Program-made: the position numbers and the translations under genes
DNA from: Phialophora verrucosa
Taxonomy: Eukaryota; Ascomycota; Eurotiomycetes; Chaetothyriales; Herpotrichiellaceae
Length of the DNA stretch: 64,000 nucleotides
NCBI GenBank assembly: GCA_002099365.1
Contig: MSED01000009.1
Location: 1,612,001 to 1,676,000 of the forward strand
Direction of reading: 5' to 3'
In this document: positions 1 to 10,670 of the stretch, in pieces
How the letters are laid out: each line of letters starts with the position of its first letter
Position numbering within the stretch: the first letter of the stretch is position 1
Notes under the pieces: model-generated
Told to the model about the DNA's origin: nothing
Seen by the model: only the letters and a program-made list of their open reading frames with translations
The model's database searches: none

Positions 1-1016
1 GGCGCTCGTAACAGTCCCACGCTGACATCGACTAGGTTCGGCCTTTCGAGAGCATGCCAAAATACTGTAGCGCCGCAGATGCTACAGAATTCCCGATGGC
101 GTCCACTTGAACTTTCGATATGTTGGAGACTGCCCATGTCGTAGTCCAGCGGCTTGCCATTCGACTGCAATATGTTTGCCTTCGGAATGAACGCCCATGC
201 TTGAATGGGCGAGCCTGAACCCAGTCTGCAAGACCTACATGCACACGTCCCCGCGAGGTATTTCGTGTCATTCTCACGGAGCCACCATTTGACGTCTTCA
301 CGGTTCTCCGAGCTCGACAAATGATCCGGAACGACCAAGTCAGGCCAAGGAGAGGAGCAATCTTTCGAGGCCATGTTTGGACGAGTGACCCGAAAATTCA
401 CTCCCCCACAACGACATCCCGCGTATAGTTCATCTCGACTCTCTGTCTCCTTGGTGTTCCTTTCTTCATGGCCCTCGGGCCCAGCAGGACCATCCTGCTG
501 CAGCCTTTTGAGAAGCTCTGCGGCCGTTCCTTCAACTTTCGCTCCGTCGGGCCCTTGCAGCAGGAACGGGACCAAACGCCCATCAATCTGGTCTAAGCAG
601 CACGCCAGACCTCCATCTTTCGTGTCTCCGACGAATTCGTGCTGCACAATCCGTTCCAAACTTAAGTCGCCACCAGTTTCTTCGCCGTCTATGCGGTCAA
701 TGACTCCTGAATTGACGCTCCAAATATGGTCTCCATGAACATCACAAGAAGGATCCCCGTGGTGCTGAATAAACATGGGGCTTCCACATTTCGGACAGAA
801 GTATCTGCTCAATTTGGAGGAAGAGTCGTACTTGCAAAGTCTGTCCACCACATCTGGTCTCGAGGCAAGAGGAACATCTGAAAAGTATAGCGCTCCCGTG
901 CTATAGCGACAGATGTTGCAGAAACAAGGAGCACTAGGAACAGGAAGCCGGGAGCTCAATTGCACTTTTCCAGCATTCCTCCCGCACAAGCAAGTGACTT
1001 CGGCGGTTGTCGTCAT
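1..1016 (-). CDS. Tandem GFA-domain protein (CENP-V/GFA family), 3' end cut by the window edge
   Basis: One open frame runs from the ATG at 1016 to the left edge without a stop (about 338 codons visible), so the C-terminus is missing. Two GFA-type zinc-binding modules are visible. The first has CxC at residues 9-11, CxxC at 33-36 and CPKC at 74-77. The second, from about residue 205 to 330, has a CRCGG motif, then CACRSC and CSICGA. GFA (glutathione-dependent formaldehyde-activating) proteins bind structural and catalytic zinc through these cysteines. Most fungal members have no assigned substrate, so the formaldehyde link is a family label and not a demonstrated role. The linker between modules is acidic and hydrophilic. 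I see no intron signal. The gene is divergent from the metallothionein gene and shares the 1017-1797 spacer with it. I am confident of the family and cannot name the function. Confidence 0.88.
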   Translation of the reverse strand, partial: MTTTAEVTCLCGRNAGKVQLSSRLPVPSAPCFCNICRYSTGALYFSDVPLASRPDVVDRLCKYDSSSKLSRYFCPKCGSPMFIQHHGDPSCDVHGDHIWSVNSGVIDRIDGEETGGDLSLERIVQHEFVGDTKDGGLACCLDQIDGRLVPFLLQGPDGAKVEGTAAELLKRLQQDGPAGPEGHEERNTKETESRDELYAGCRCGGVNFRVTRPNMASKDCSSPWPDLVVPDHLSSSENREDVKWWLRENDTKYLAGTCACRSCRLGSGSPIQAWAFIPKANILQSNGKPLDYDMGSLQHIESSSGRHREFCSICGATVFWHALERPNLVDVSVGLLRA

Positions 1017-1797
1017 TTTTTCTTTCGTGCAGTCGACTGCCGATGCTGGTCACGAATCGCTGCTAAATGATGGTTATTTACCTTCATGGAGATTCCGAGG
1101 TTTTCTCCTTGAATGATAACAAGCAACGTCATGCCCTCAAACTGAGTCATTCTTCGTGTCTGACCTCAAAGGAGAAACTTCGGATACGGCTTTCCGCTGA
1201 TCTGCGTGGTTGTTGGAGCCGTTGATCTCTGTCACGCTTACTCCTTGGTACGATGGCGGCGTATATCGGCATACCAGCTCCAGTGACATCTTTGCTGTGG
1301 AATGAGGCGGGCCTTGCCGCTCACAGCATGATGTGTCAGTTTATTGGCGCGGCAGTCATGCCACCCACTGTGTGCGTCTCAACGCTGCGACAAGTCCGCG
1401 TCGAGACGTGAGGGCACCTATCAGGTACAACCGGTAAAGTCAACTGTGCTTCAAGGGTCGGCGAAATGCGAGGATATATCAACAAGGCGAATGGTGCGCG
1501 ATCCTCACGAGGAAGACCCCCGCGCTCAGCTGTCCTGTCATGTTCGACCTCACCTCACGTTGCGCCTGTCGGAAGGCCTCGATTCAGATCGAGCCTAGTG
1601 CCGTGGCATGCGGGCATCAGCGAAAGGCCGAAGGCACATAAAAACATGCTCACTTCTCTCTCTGACCTTCCTTCTCCTTTTACTTTTGATCGCAAACAGC
1701 AACAAGCAATCTCACCTGTCTTTTACGATTTGAAAACAAGATAGTCAACCCGAATACGCAAACCTACCGATCACAGGCCCTCGCTTACTAGTTCAAA
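1017..1797. promoter_or_regulatory. Divergent promoter region, GFA protein / metallothionein
   Basis: There is no credible coding frame here. The last 170 bases look like a strong fungal promoter and leader for the metallothionein gene. They hold an A/T-rich TATA-like stretch (cacataaaaac, about 1635-1645), followed by a long CT-rich run (about 1650-1690) and a CA-rich leader up to the ATG at 1798. I looked for an Ace1-type copper site (HTHNNGCTGD) and found no clear match. Confidence 0.5.
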
Positions 1798-1971
1798 ATG
1801 GGTATGGACACCCCAAGCTCTGTCCAGTGACTCTCAGCTGACTGGAATTCCAGGTCCTTGCTCCTGCAGCTGCGGCTCTACTTGTGAGTGCCTTCTGTGG
1901 CCCATCATCCAACATCATTGCTAACTCAAGTCTCAGGCGCATGTCCTTCCGGCAAATGCACCTGCGTATGA
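1798..1971 (+). CDS. Metallothionein, 22 residues, three exons
   Basis: Proposed exons are 1798-1801, 1854-1883 and 1937-1971. Intron 1 (52 nt) starts GTATGG, has GCTGAC as a branch site and ends CCAG. Intron 2 (53 nt) starts GTGAGT, has a perfect GCTAAC branch site and ends TCAG. Splicing joins all three exons in phase to give 22 codons and a TGA. The product has seven cysteines, at residues 4, 6, 8, 12, 14, 19 and 21, in CxC pairs, no aromatic residue, and otherwise mostly Gly, Ser, Thr, Ala and Pro. This is the pattern of short ascomycete copper metallothioneins, which are about 22-26 residues with six or seven cysteines, as known from Neurospora and Magnaporthe. It should chelate Cu(I) or other soft metals in the cytosol. 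The coding sequence is too short for ordinary ORF calling. The main risk is intron 1, which could be placed differently; the cysteine-rich core from exons 2 and 3 would remain. Confidence 0.8.
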
Positions 1972-2865
1972 TCACCAGAGCTTCCTACCTCCATCTTCAA
2001 CTAACAATCGGCCCAGAAATAAACAGATTGATATCCTGCCTATGATGGCTCATTCTTTGGTGGTGGACTTGCAACACATGTCTTGGGAGGCACAGAAACG
2101 ATGCTGATGATATGGCGGGAAGTGGATGGTTCAGACATTCATTTAGACGCACGCTTGGTGGATCTGCTGATCAGGCAATAACGAGTACAAACATACATTA
2201 GTTAGCTGTCAAACAGAAACATCACTCAGCAGAGGCAGCTCCTATTTGATTGCGATTCCGATCAGCAGGTTCTTCATTTTTTCTCAATCTTCTATGTATC
2301 TGCCTCTTTACTCCTCCGAGGCGGCTCGAAATGAGCGGGAATGCGGGGTAAGCGATTGCGCCCTTATCGCGACTCCAAAGGCCCGGAGCTCGATGTGTAA
2401 TTGGTCAAGCTAAAACAGCTTCGACCGGTTTAGGACCAGCCGCAACTTTCTCGATTTCATGTACTGCCACTGCTTTCCATCTCGTGTTAGACAACAATAG
2501 AGCAGTTTTGCTGCATCAAGCGCGATTCCCCTTTCTTACATGTTTCTCTGGTACTGCCAACCTGAAGGTGGAAGCTTTAACGGGATTATAGGAAGCCCAG
2601 GGGACTCGAGTCATAGCTTCTCGAGCATTGTGTCATGGCATGGGCCATTACGCAATTCTCATCCTTGAAAGCATCTGATTTGAGATTAAATTCACTTCCT
2701 CTCCTTCTTACCCTCGATAGATCAGACCTCTCGTCCTTGTTTAATACGGGTTGTTGACAACTGCAGCAACGAGGGCTCTCAATCGCATGCCCCGACTCCG
2801 CCTATGCTCTCAGTACTCGCGAACTTCACGGTCAGTACTATTGTTGTCAATACAGTGAAATCGAC
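1972..2865. other. Intergenic: metallothionein 3' region and ADP-ribosylglycohydrolase promoter
   Basis: I see no gene. It should hold the metallothionein 3' UTR and terminator and, towards 2700-2865, the promoter and leader of the next gene. I recognised no specific site. Confidence 0.4.
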
Positions 2866-3894
2866 ATGCCACAGCCAATTCCTCTGTCCTCCCGCATAAA
2901 GGGCGCCATATATGGCGTTGCGGTGTGCGATGCTCTAGGAGGTCCCGTTGAATTCAAACCCCGAGGCTCTTTTGAACGCGTCACGACCATGCTGCCGAAC
3001 GAAAACTTTGGGCTGCCAGCAGGGTGCTTCACAGACGACACGTCGATGACATTGTGCCTGGCTCATTCTCTCCTAGACTGCGCCGGCCGCTCCAACATGG
3101 TAGATCAAGTCAGAAAGTACATTTCATGGTGGAAGGAGGGCTACATGTCCTCGACTGGGGGGTGTTTCGACATCGGAGTTTCTACATTAAGCGCACTCAA
3201 AATCTGGGCTGATATGCTCCCTTTTGAGCGTGGAGACGAGGACTCCGCCGTGGAGGACGCCCATCGCGCGATTCTGATGAAGATAACCCATGATTTTTCG
3301 AAGGAAGAATACTGTGGCAACGGCAGCCTGATGAGAGTCCTCCCAACAGCACTCATCGCGTCGAGCGCGCCAAACGTGGTCGAGCTTGCGAAAGAAAGCT
3401 CCCTGCCGACGCATCCCCATCTGCGATGTGTGCATGCTTGCATAATATACGCGTCCCTGGTGCAGCAGGCACTCAACGGTGCTTCCAAAGCAGAACTCGC
3501 CACCAGCTTAAACGAATCAATCAACGACATTCCAAGCAATATCTCCGACACACCAATTGAAGCAGTGCTTGCGGAGCGCATCGGACGGTATCGATCGCTG
3601 GAAGATTGGGAAAGGACGAGAGTCGAGTCGATACGTAGCACGGGTTATGTTGTCGATACACTTGAAGCTGCGCTCTGGGCCTTCTTTACCTCGGACACTT
3701 TCGAGGAGGCTGCGATACAGTCCGTCAACTTAGGGTACGATTCAGACACAGTCGGCGCGATATGCGGCGGGCTAGCTGGAACTTATTTTGGGATAGATGC
3801 GATACGCGATGACTGGCTACGTGAACTAAAGAGGAAGGAACTCCTCGATGAGGTGGCGCAAAAAATAATTGACCACAGAAAGCAGCGGCCCTGA
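2866..3894 (+). CDS. ADP-ribosylglycohydrolase family protein (DraG/ARH-like)
   Basis: This is an intronless 342-residue frame starting at the ATG at 2866, right after a CGAC context. The family removes ADP-ribose from modified proteins or hydrolyses related ADP-ribose linkages, using two metal ions (usually Mg). The hallmarks are present in order: GxxxxDALGGPVEF near residues 17-30, FTDDTSM with paired aspartates D57 and D58, GNGSLMRVLP in the middle, and GYDSDTVGA at 290-298 with D292 and D294, followed by GGLAGTYFG. These acidic residues are the family's metal ligands, so the enzyme should be active. The length is normal for a single-domain member. The substrate (arginine-, serine- or other-linked ADP-ribose, or a small molecule) cannot be read from the sequence. 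Its stop lies 30 bp from the stop of the convergent CorA-like gene, so the two 3' UTRs probably overlap. Confidence 0.93.
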   Translation: MPQPIPLSSRIKGAIYGVAVCDALGGPVEFKPRGSFERVTTMLPNENFGLPAGCFTDDTSMTLCLAHSLLDCAGRSNMVDQVRKYISWWKEGYMSSTGGCFDIGVSTLSALKIWADMLPFERGDEDSAVEDAHRAILMKITHDFSKEEYCGNGSLMRVLPTALIASSAPNVVELAKESSLPTHPHLRCVHACIIYASLVQQALNGASKAELATSLNESINDIPSNISDTPIEAVLAERIGRYRSLEDWERTRVESIRSTGYVVDTLEAALWAFFTSDTFEEAAIQSVNLGYDSDTVGAICGGLAGTYFGIDAIRDDWLRELKRKELLDEVAQKIIDHRKQRP

Positions 3895-3924
3895 AGCCGC
3901 CTGTTTCAATCCTGTCGGAGTGGA

Positions 3925-5496
3925 TCATTTGCTCGGCAAATTCAGCATCTGGTATGCCTGGTCACGCTTGTTGCTCCTCTTCAACACTGGCCAGCGAGAT
4001 ACGTTGCTTGGATGGAAGTATATCCAGACCGTCAAAACCACAATCGTCAACGGAACCGTAATGGCCCAGAAAATCCAGAATTGTGGAGAGACATGGAACG
4101 CGTCTTGATCATCGGAGTCAATGAAGTTGAAGAACTGGCTGCCAAAGATGGTCTGCTCAAGTCAGCAGCAAATCTATTGGTGGCGTCATGGTCAGCCCAG
4201 ACTTACTGCGACAGTAGAGATAGGCAAAAAGATTAGCGTTGTCAGCGCAATTGTGTGCATCGAGCTGCTTTCGGTGAGGATGGTGCTCGAGTCTTTTTGC
4301 GCAACCAGGTTGAAACTCTTGCCAACCAATCAGTCATCCGTCTATTCAAGAGTCGCTCGTCACTTACCAAGTTGATCACATTTTGCATCCGCTTCTCCAT
4401 GCTGACGGCTCTTAAGTTGATTGATTCGAAAAGGGTCTGTTGATACCGCAAGGCAGAGAACGTCTTTCTGCAACCGAACGAACGCGGGGAAGGTGTCTCA
4501 CCCTGTTCGTCGATCATGTGTTGGACGGTGTGAAGAATCGCATCCGAGGCTTCCTTCAGGTGGATGAGGTTTTTCGCAATGTAATGGAGATGCACAAAGT
4601 TAAGGTTGAAGTCGCGGGCTTCAGTCGAGGCGATGGTATGCTGTCAGGTAGGGACGGTTAACAAAGGGCGTCAACAACAATTGGCACGCATAGCATACCT
4701 GTTCTACTGCTCCAACAGATGTATTGAGTGCCCATAACTGCTCATCCAATTGAAGGTGTAGGTCCGACAACACCACGGTCAAGAGACCGAAGGGGTCGTC
4801 CAAAGCATCTCTCCAGTTTTCGGACGGCAGAGAATTGAACCTTTTTTCCAGCATGTCTGAAGCGCCAAAGCAAATCAAGGTCGTCCTGCTCTGGGCATCA
4901 CGAGAGAGAAAATACCCGCTTCGCAACCACAAGATATTGTCATGTTTGGGCTCGATCGCTTTGCACAAGAAATGTAACCAAGTGCCTTGTCGTCATCAGC
5001 GGTTGGATTCTGCTTTAGGGTTCGGCAACAGCACTTACAGAATGCGCCGTCTCTGGACTCCTCGAAGCCGAAAGCATGAGTCACACTCTGAACCCTTTCC
5101 GACATGAATGCAGTCGGTACCGAGAACATTTGGAACAGAGCTGTGAGCGTCTTGCTAGTTGCTGGCGTCGGATAGTCCAAGGGTGCAAATCTGTGGCCAT
5201 TTTCAGCACGGCGCCAGTCACCACATGGATGAAGCTCTCACATCAGCCTTAGATCAGGACGACTACGTTTCGCCAACTCCGATGCTGTGGTATACTCGCG
5301 CACTAGAGGCATCAACTGCCCTGTTCACGTATCAAAGACGAGCGCCCACTCCGCAAAAGGACGACGTACCTTTGCCAGCTTGCACGATGTCGAGTATTTC
5401 TACCTTGTACTCGTTTGTATCCATGAACGGAGCCCGGGAATCCTCCAACAAGTCTTTGAACGCGCCATACTGACTACCATCGTGAAGCAAAGACAT
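3925..5496 (-). CDS. CorA-like two-TM membrane protein, seven exons
   Basis: I propose exons 5496-5370, 5320-5242, 5190-5039, 4958-4699, 4640-4368, 4317-4207 and 4152-3925. Introns are 49-80 nt, all GT-AG, and every join keeps phase, giving 409 residues. The body has the signature stretches of the large fungal CorA-like family: FAPLDYPTP then SERVQSVTHAFG near the N-terminus, WRDALDDPF in the middle, and RYQQTLFESINLRAVSMEKRMQ before the membrane part. Two hydrophobic segments lie at about 317-340 and 359-380. CorA proteins are pentameric Mg2+ channels with a GMN motif after TM1. Here the loop reads IFGSQFFNF and I find no GMN, as in many fungal paralogues, so Mg2+ transport is not assured. 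An in-frame stop lies upstream of the chosen ATG. The exact N-terminal exons are the least certain part. Confidence 0.82.
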
Positions 5497-6255
5497 CACT
5501 GCGCAAGCGGTCTTTGCACCTCCCTCCCAAGTGTTTGCTTCTCAGTTTCACCACGCGGATGGCAGCGGGCGATGGAAGTTTAAGTCACGCGACACACGGT
5601 GCGCCGCTGCATGCCCCAGGGGGGAAGTAAGGGCTGAGTACTGAGTAACGGCCAGGTCGTTTTCTGCCTTGCCCAGAAAGCCCTCCGACACATTGTGCAC
5701 GACATTTTCAGCTCGCGACGGAAATAGCAGTCTATTGATTCAGATACGCGAATGAATACGAGGCTCCTATACCACACAGTTCATCCAGACTCGACTGCAA
5801 CCCCTGTGGCTTTGAAGCGCGAACACAGTATTTCTTGGCCGGCAGGGAGACAGGACAGCCTTGTTCGCGCCAGCCAATCATACGGCAGCCCCCCGAGGTT
5901 TCGCTTTGGGAGGCTGTCCAATTGACTTTGCTTCAGCTGCACCTCATTTCATTTATATCACATTTGTGACACAGCCCTATCCTGGTCTATTGATGTTCAG
6001 CCTGATGGCAGAAATGCCTCTGTGATTGATGTTAGAAACCAGACGCCCTGGGCTGCAGAGAATACGAGTTGGAAAGACCCCTGAGCCAAATGTCTCCTAT
6101 CCTCTGCACAGCGCCGAGTCGAGACCGTCGGCATGGAGAGGTAGATAAGAGTGAAGGGCGCACCTGCCTGTCGGTTTGGAATCGCTCTATCCTCAATTCT
6201 CCCACTCTCTTCTTCCCTGCCTTGCCCCCACCAGTCCAAGCTCCTGACCTTCAGC
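5497..6255. promoter_or_regulatory. Divergent promoter region, CorA-like / HET-like genes
   Basis: No gene is visible. The stretch holds a CCAAT sequence (about 5873-5877), a TATA-like tttatatcac (about 5950) and, close to 6256, a pyrimidine-rich leader. It should serve both flanking genes. Confidence 0.4.
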
Positions 6256-9200
6256 ATGGTGAGTGCCTCCAGATTGAAACGTATGAGCCCACCTCACTGA
6301 CCTTCTCAGGCTCAACCAAGACGACACGGAGGGGCGAAACTACCGGCTAACGCGGTGGCAACTACGCATGCCTCACCGGCACAAGTGCAAGCATGTGAAC
6401 TGAAGACTATTGAAGGCTTGCAGTTGACTGACATCCGACCAGACTCCCTACCAAGGCTCCTCCCCTATCACTACCGGTTCTCCAGCTTCGAGTAGCCCTG
6501 GGCACTCCGGAGCAAGACGCCATGGTGGAGCGAGGCTGCCGCCTGGAGCTTCCTCGACCATCGCGCACGATTCAAATTCCCAGGTGAAGCCACCCGCCCG
6601 GGAGACTGCATCTATCACTAATTGCTACCAGATGACTGCAAGTGGTCGGCATGTGCCTACACACAATACCCCACCTTCTTTCTCCCAAGGTTCCACCTGG
6701 CAGCAATCCCCAGTGGCCTACGAAAAGCGACCAGCCGACGGCTTCGAGGGTGCACACACACCACCCTTCAGCCAAGCACCAACTGTCTACTCTGGCGTAA
6801 GTTATTTCTCTGTCACAACGAAGACCCCAGGCTGACACATCGACAGTCGTATGGTCCAAACAAGGCCTATACTCCCTCCGGCCTTGTGATCGCCCCGCCT
6901 CCAGTCCCTGATGAGAAGACGACCTACACAACATCCCACAAAGTGAGGCATAGATCGAGACTCTTGACCTTGGCTCACATTTGCAGGGTTCAATGAGTGG
7001 GATATCGGTTCAGACGAATGAGGTGCCCACATATAGCACCACAGACCACGTTGCCGCAGTCTCTGGGTCGCAGGTCCATTTGAAGGAACGACCCGAGCTC
7101 CAAACCTCAAGTTACCACGCCCCAGTCATGGTAGGAGACTTGCACAAACCCCCTCCGTCAACTATGCTGACCCAAAATAGGCAAGGCGGCGAATGCATCA
7201 GAAGGGTTACCGAAACCTCTTCTCACAGCGGACCACGTTTCGTTGGTGGAAGTCTTTCCACACCCATCAACGCCCAGGCGTGGCGTATGCATCAGGTCGC
7301 ACACACCGTCACCGAGACGCTGTCAATAGGATATTCAACGGTATCGAGGAAGATAGGTTCATCGCACTGGATCGTCACATCGAACGCATGATGGTGCAAT
7401 GCACTGATGACATATACGAAGGCCCTCGTAATTCGACATGGCGGCGCACGTTCGTTCGAAACATGGCTCCTTGGGCGATTCGAATCGCAAACTGGCCCAT
7501 GAATACCACCCCGATAGATTCCAAGCACTGGTCGTCCGATGACTGGATTTGGATTGTTGTCAAGTGGCCTGTGTCCTGTTTCTTTCTGATATTCACGGTG
7601 AGTTCCTGCTGCTGTACCGGCTGTGAGTCCGTCGCTGACCCGATTTGGCCGCCAGCTGCTCAAACTAGGCCCGCTCTACGACGGGGTGTCGCCTTATTCA
7701 AGGTACACGAACTTCCCCTACCGATATTGGGGCTATCCTAAGATTGCTCGTAATCACCTCGAGAACATTCCTGGCAAGTGTGTGTTAGGTGGCGACGAGA
7801 ACGCGGGAGCTCACCCTGTTTCCGAGCGACCATTGTATCCAAGACGGCTATGCTTTGTCGACAGTGCCAGTAAAGACGGTGGTGGTATCCATCTCTACGA
7901 CGTCGAACTCTGGCTTCAACAGCACAACATGATTGAGCATGACATGCGGTTCATTGTTGTGGCATACACCTCAACCCAATTCACGGACACAGATGAGGAT
8001 ACCGAGACTTTGCATGCCATTGCTCGCGAAGCCGCGATTCAGAACAAGTGCCCTGCATACTGGGTCGGTTCCGCATGCATGTCTGAGGACCAAGTTGAGC
8101 TTGAGCAAGACGTCTTCCGCATCAGCGACGTTATCCGAGCCGCCTACAAAGTGATCATCGCTGTGAAGCCCCAGCCTGGAAACCAAACCGCCTCGATTGA
8201 TGGCCTTCTCAAGGACTGGGGCACCAGGATGTGGACCCTACCTGAGGCACTCCTGGCTCCGAAGGACAAGCCCATCCAGATTTACAACGCTCGCCAAGGT
8301 CGACCCGAGTTTGTCAAGGAGCTTGCGAAGAAAGACCTCGCTGCTCTGGTCTGGGAAGATACTAGTCTTACGCGGCAGCTCGTCGACCATTACGAAGGCA
8401 ATCTAACCCTGAGTCGACTTGAACTGGTCATCTTGGCCCTGAAGTGCTTGAGCCAACGGCGCACTTCGAAATATCTCGACGGAGACCTTGCATACGTCTT
8501 GATGGGATTGCTGCGTCGCCGTCCAATCATCGACCATACTGACTCCGAGTTTCAAGCGTTCGCTCGGCTCTCCCTTGCCAACGACAGCGACAACCTGCTC
8601 GAGCGGCTGATCTGCATCCTTCCAAGATCTCAGACCCAGCCGTGGTATCACGCCAACGATATGTACAATGTCAACCTCTGGGACGTCCAACCCACGTGTC
8701 AGATTGCCGGTGTCTGTGAGGATGACACTGTCATTCTCGACGGTGTGATGGGCGCGTCGATTCGCTGGGAATCCTTCCTCCCTGTGGCTCATGACACGGC
8801 CTGGTCCTGGAAACGCCTGTTTGCAAAGATGTGGCTTCGCCTCTCCTGTCTGGCGCTGATAATCCTCGTTTACGTGGGCAGGAGCTTAAGTGGGAGCATC
8901 CTCGCCCTGTATCTGTTCCTCACCCTACCAGCCATTGTCGCCTCCCCATGGCTCGTCAGGGTCCTTTATGGCGGCAAGATCTGGAACGCGGCTCCGTATC
9001 TCCTCGGGTTCGAAGGCTACCTCGACATCGTCACGATCGAGACAAATATCTATGGATTCTACACCGGGAGATTGTCGTGGAGTGCGGCAGGCAGTCCTCT
9101 CAGCCGCCACCAGATGAACGAACACGGCGAGTGTATCGGCGAGGATCCGACGGCCGACGGCTCCGTGGCCGACATGGTGAAGCAAGCCCAGTACAGCAAA

Positions 9201-9479
9201 TTCGGTGAACCCAAAGTCTACACCTTGGTCGACACCTGGAATGGACTCGTGACATTATACACTGCCGTGCGGCCGCCGGTCGCGGCACTGCTCTGCGCCC
9301 AGGAAGGCGGCATGCAGCGCGCGGTCATGGTCTCGTTGGACTGGAAGACCGGCACGCTCTATCGCGAGACCGTGCTGCGCATGCCGACTGTGATGCTGTC
9401 GAAGCTGTGGCAGATTGACAGAGTCAAGGTGGGATTGAAGCGGCCGCTGGAACGGACCCTTCAGGCAGAAACCGTATGA
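6256..9479 (+). CDS. HET-like membrane-associated protein, eight exons, 954 aa
   Basis: Proposed exons are 6256-6258, 6310-6384, 6443-6583, 6632-6796, 6847-6942, 6987-7130, 7181-7597 and 7656-9479; all join in phase. The coding part of the first exon is only the ATG, with GTGAGT directly after it. Residues 1 to about 220 are Pro/Ser/Thr-rich and probably disordered. A hydrophobic stretch lies at about 330-351 (WIWIVVKWPVSCFFLIF) and two more at about 741-780. Between them, AYTSTQF, then PAYWVGSACM with VFRISDVIRAAY near 479-505, and WGTRMWTLPEALLAP resemble the core blocks of the heterokaryon-incompatibility (HET) fold. The match is divergent. HET proteins can trigger cell death after non-self contact, but many relatives have unknown roles, so I do not claim incompatibility activity. 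The exon 2/3 junction (donor GTGCAA) is the weakest join. Confidence 0.75.
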
Positions 9480-10670
9480 ATGATCAGGCACGATGGCGGG
9501 TGGGATGTATGATGGGGATGAAGCAGAATGTACGATGACGGATTTTCCTCTCTTGTTGCCGGTGATGTCTGATTTCACAGTACACTTGTCTCTTCTGTCC
9601 TTTCCTGCCAGTTCTCATCGGGTCGTCATTTTAGTTTCAGAATTCTTCTACACTACCATGCCACTTGCTGCTAATCCGCCTAGTCCATTTCACCCATCTC
9701 TCTGTCTACAGAATTTGTTCACCCCGCTGCAGGGCGTTTCTGTGGCGGGTGAGATGCAGACAGTCCGTTCCACGCTGCGTGTACGGCCCGCTCTCTCCTC
9801 ATGCGTCCTCATAACTGCCAACACGGGGCCATTGAAGACAGCACGCTCTATGGTTCTCAAGTCTCAATCGATCCGTGCCTAAAGCAGACCCTGGTCAGGA
9901 TACTGTTTGAAAAGGCCACCGAATAGGAAGCTTCCTCTCTGCCACGTTGCGTGAAGCACCGTGACAATGAGAAAAGGTGGTGACGGGTCTGGACGGATTT
10001 GGAGGCACTACCTTTCGAGAAAGGCCTGAGCCATTGTCACGGTACGCGTGGTACTAATGCGCTTGCCCTGTTGAGCCGAAGGCTATGGCATCGTGGGCCG
10101 ACCAAGTATCAATGTTTGTAGCGTCGTCATGGCGGCGTGGAGATGTCTGGAGGCTGATTTTTCGAGCCACTGCCGACGTGGGAGTCAACTGGATCCGGCA
10201 CTGCGAGTAGGTTACCTGGTTCTCTCAAGGCTGTAGTCACGACAATCCACGAACGGAACGCGACGAGCAAGGATGCTGACGATGGTGCCTGGCAGCACTT
10301 GAACGTTAGAGGCGTTTGAGCTTCTGTACCGAATCTCTAAATCAGCACGGACGAAGCCCTGCATAAGACGTCAGCATTTTCATGATTGTGTTAACAAGCG
10401 GAGAGTCAAAACTGGAGCGGGCAGGTTTGAAAAAGGCGGTGACTTGAGGTCAGCGCAATGGGGTATTGAAATCGTGTGACTGGTGTCAAGAGATAGAACT
10501 TTCTGACACTGTGACTGTCAACAAGCTCCGACTACATGCCGGTCTCTCCACTGTGCAGTGGCAGTAAGAGCAATGGATAATGCTTGCACTGACTCGTGCC
10601 AGACTGTCATGGATGCACCTCTCGGTCTGACCTGGTAAAAGAACTCCAGGGTGCTGAACTGTCTTTCCAG
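9480..10670. other. Intergenic between convergent HET-like and Trf4-like genes
   Basis: I see no coding frame with real composition and no repeat. It should contain the 3' UTRs and terminators of both genes. A short 129-codon frame at 9493-9882 is unconvincing. Confidence 0.4.

Noticed and set aside
7623..7655. GTG start for the last HET-like exon as an independent gene
   Set aside because: The upstream exons join in phase with good splice sites, and this stretch lies within an intron.
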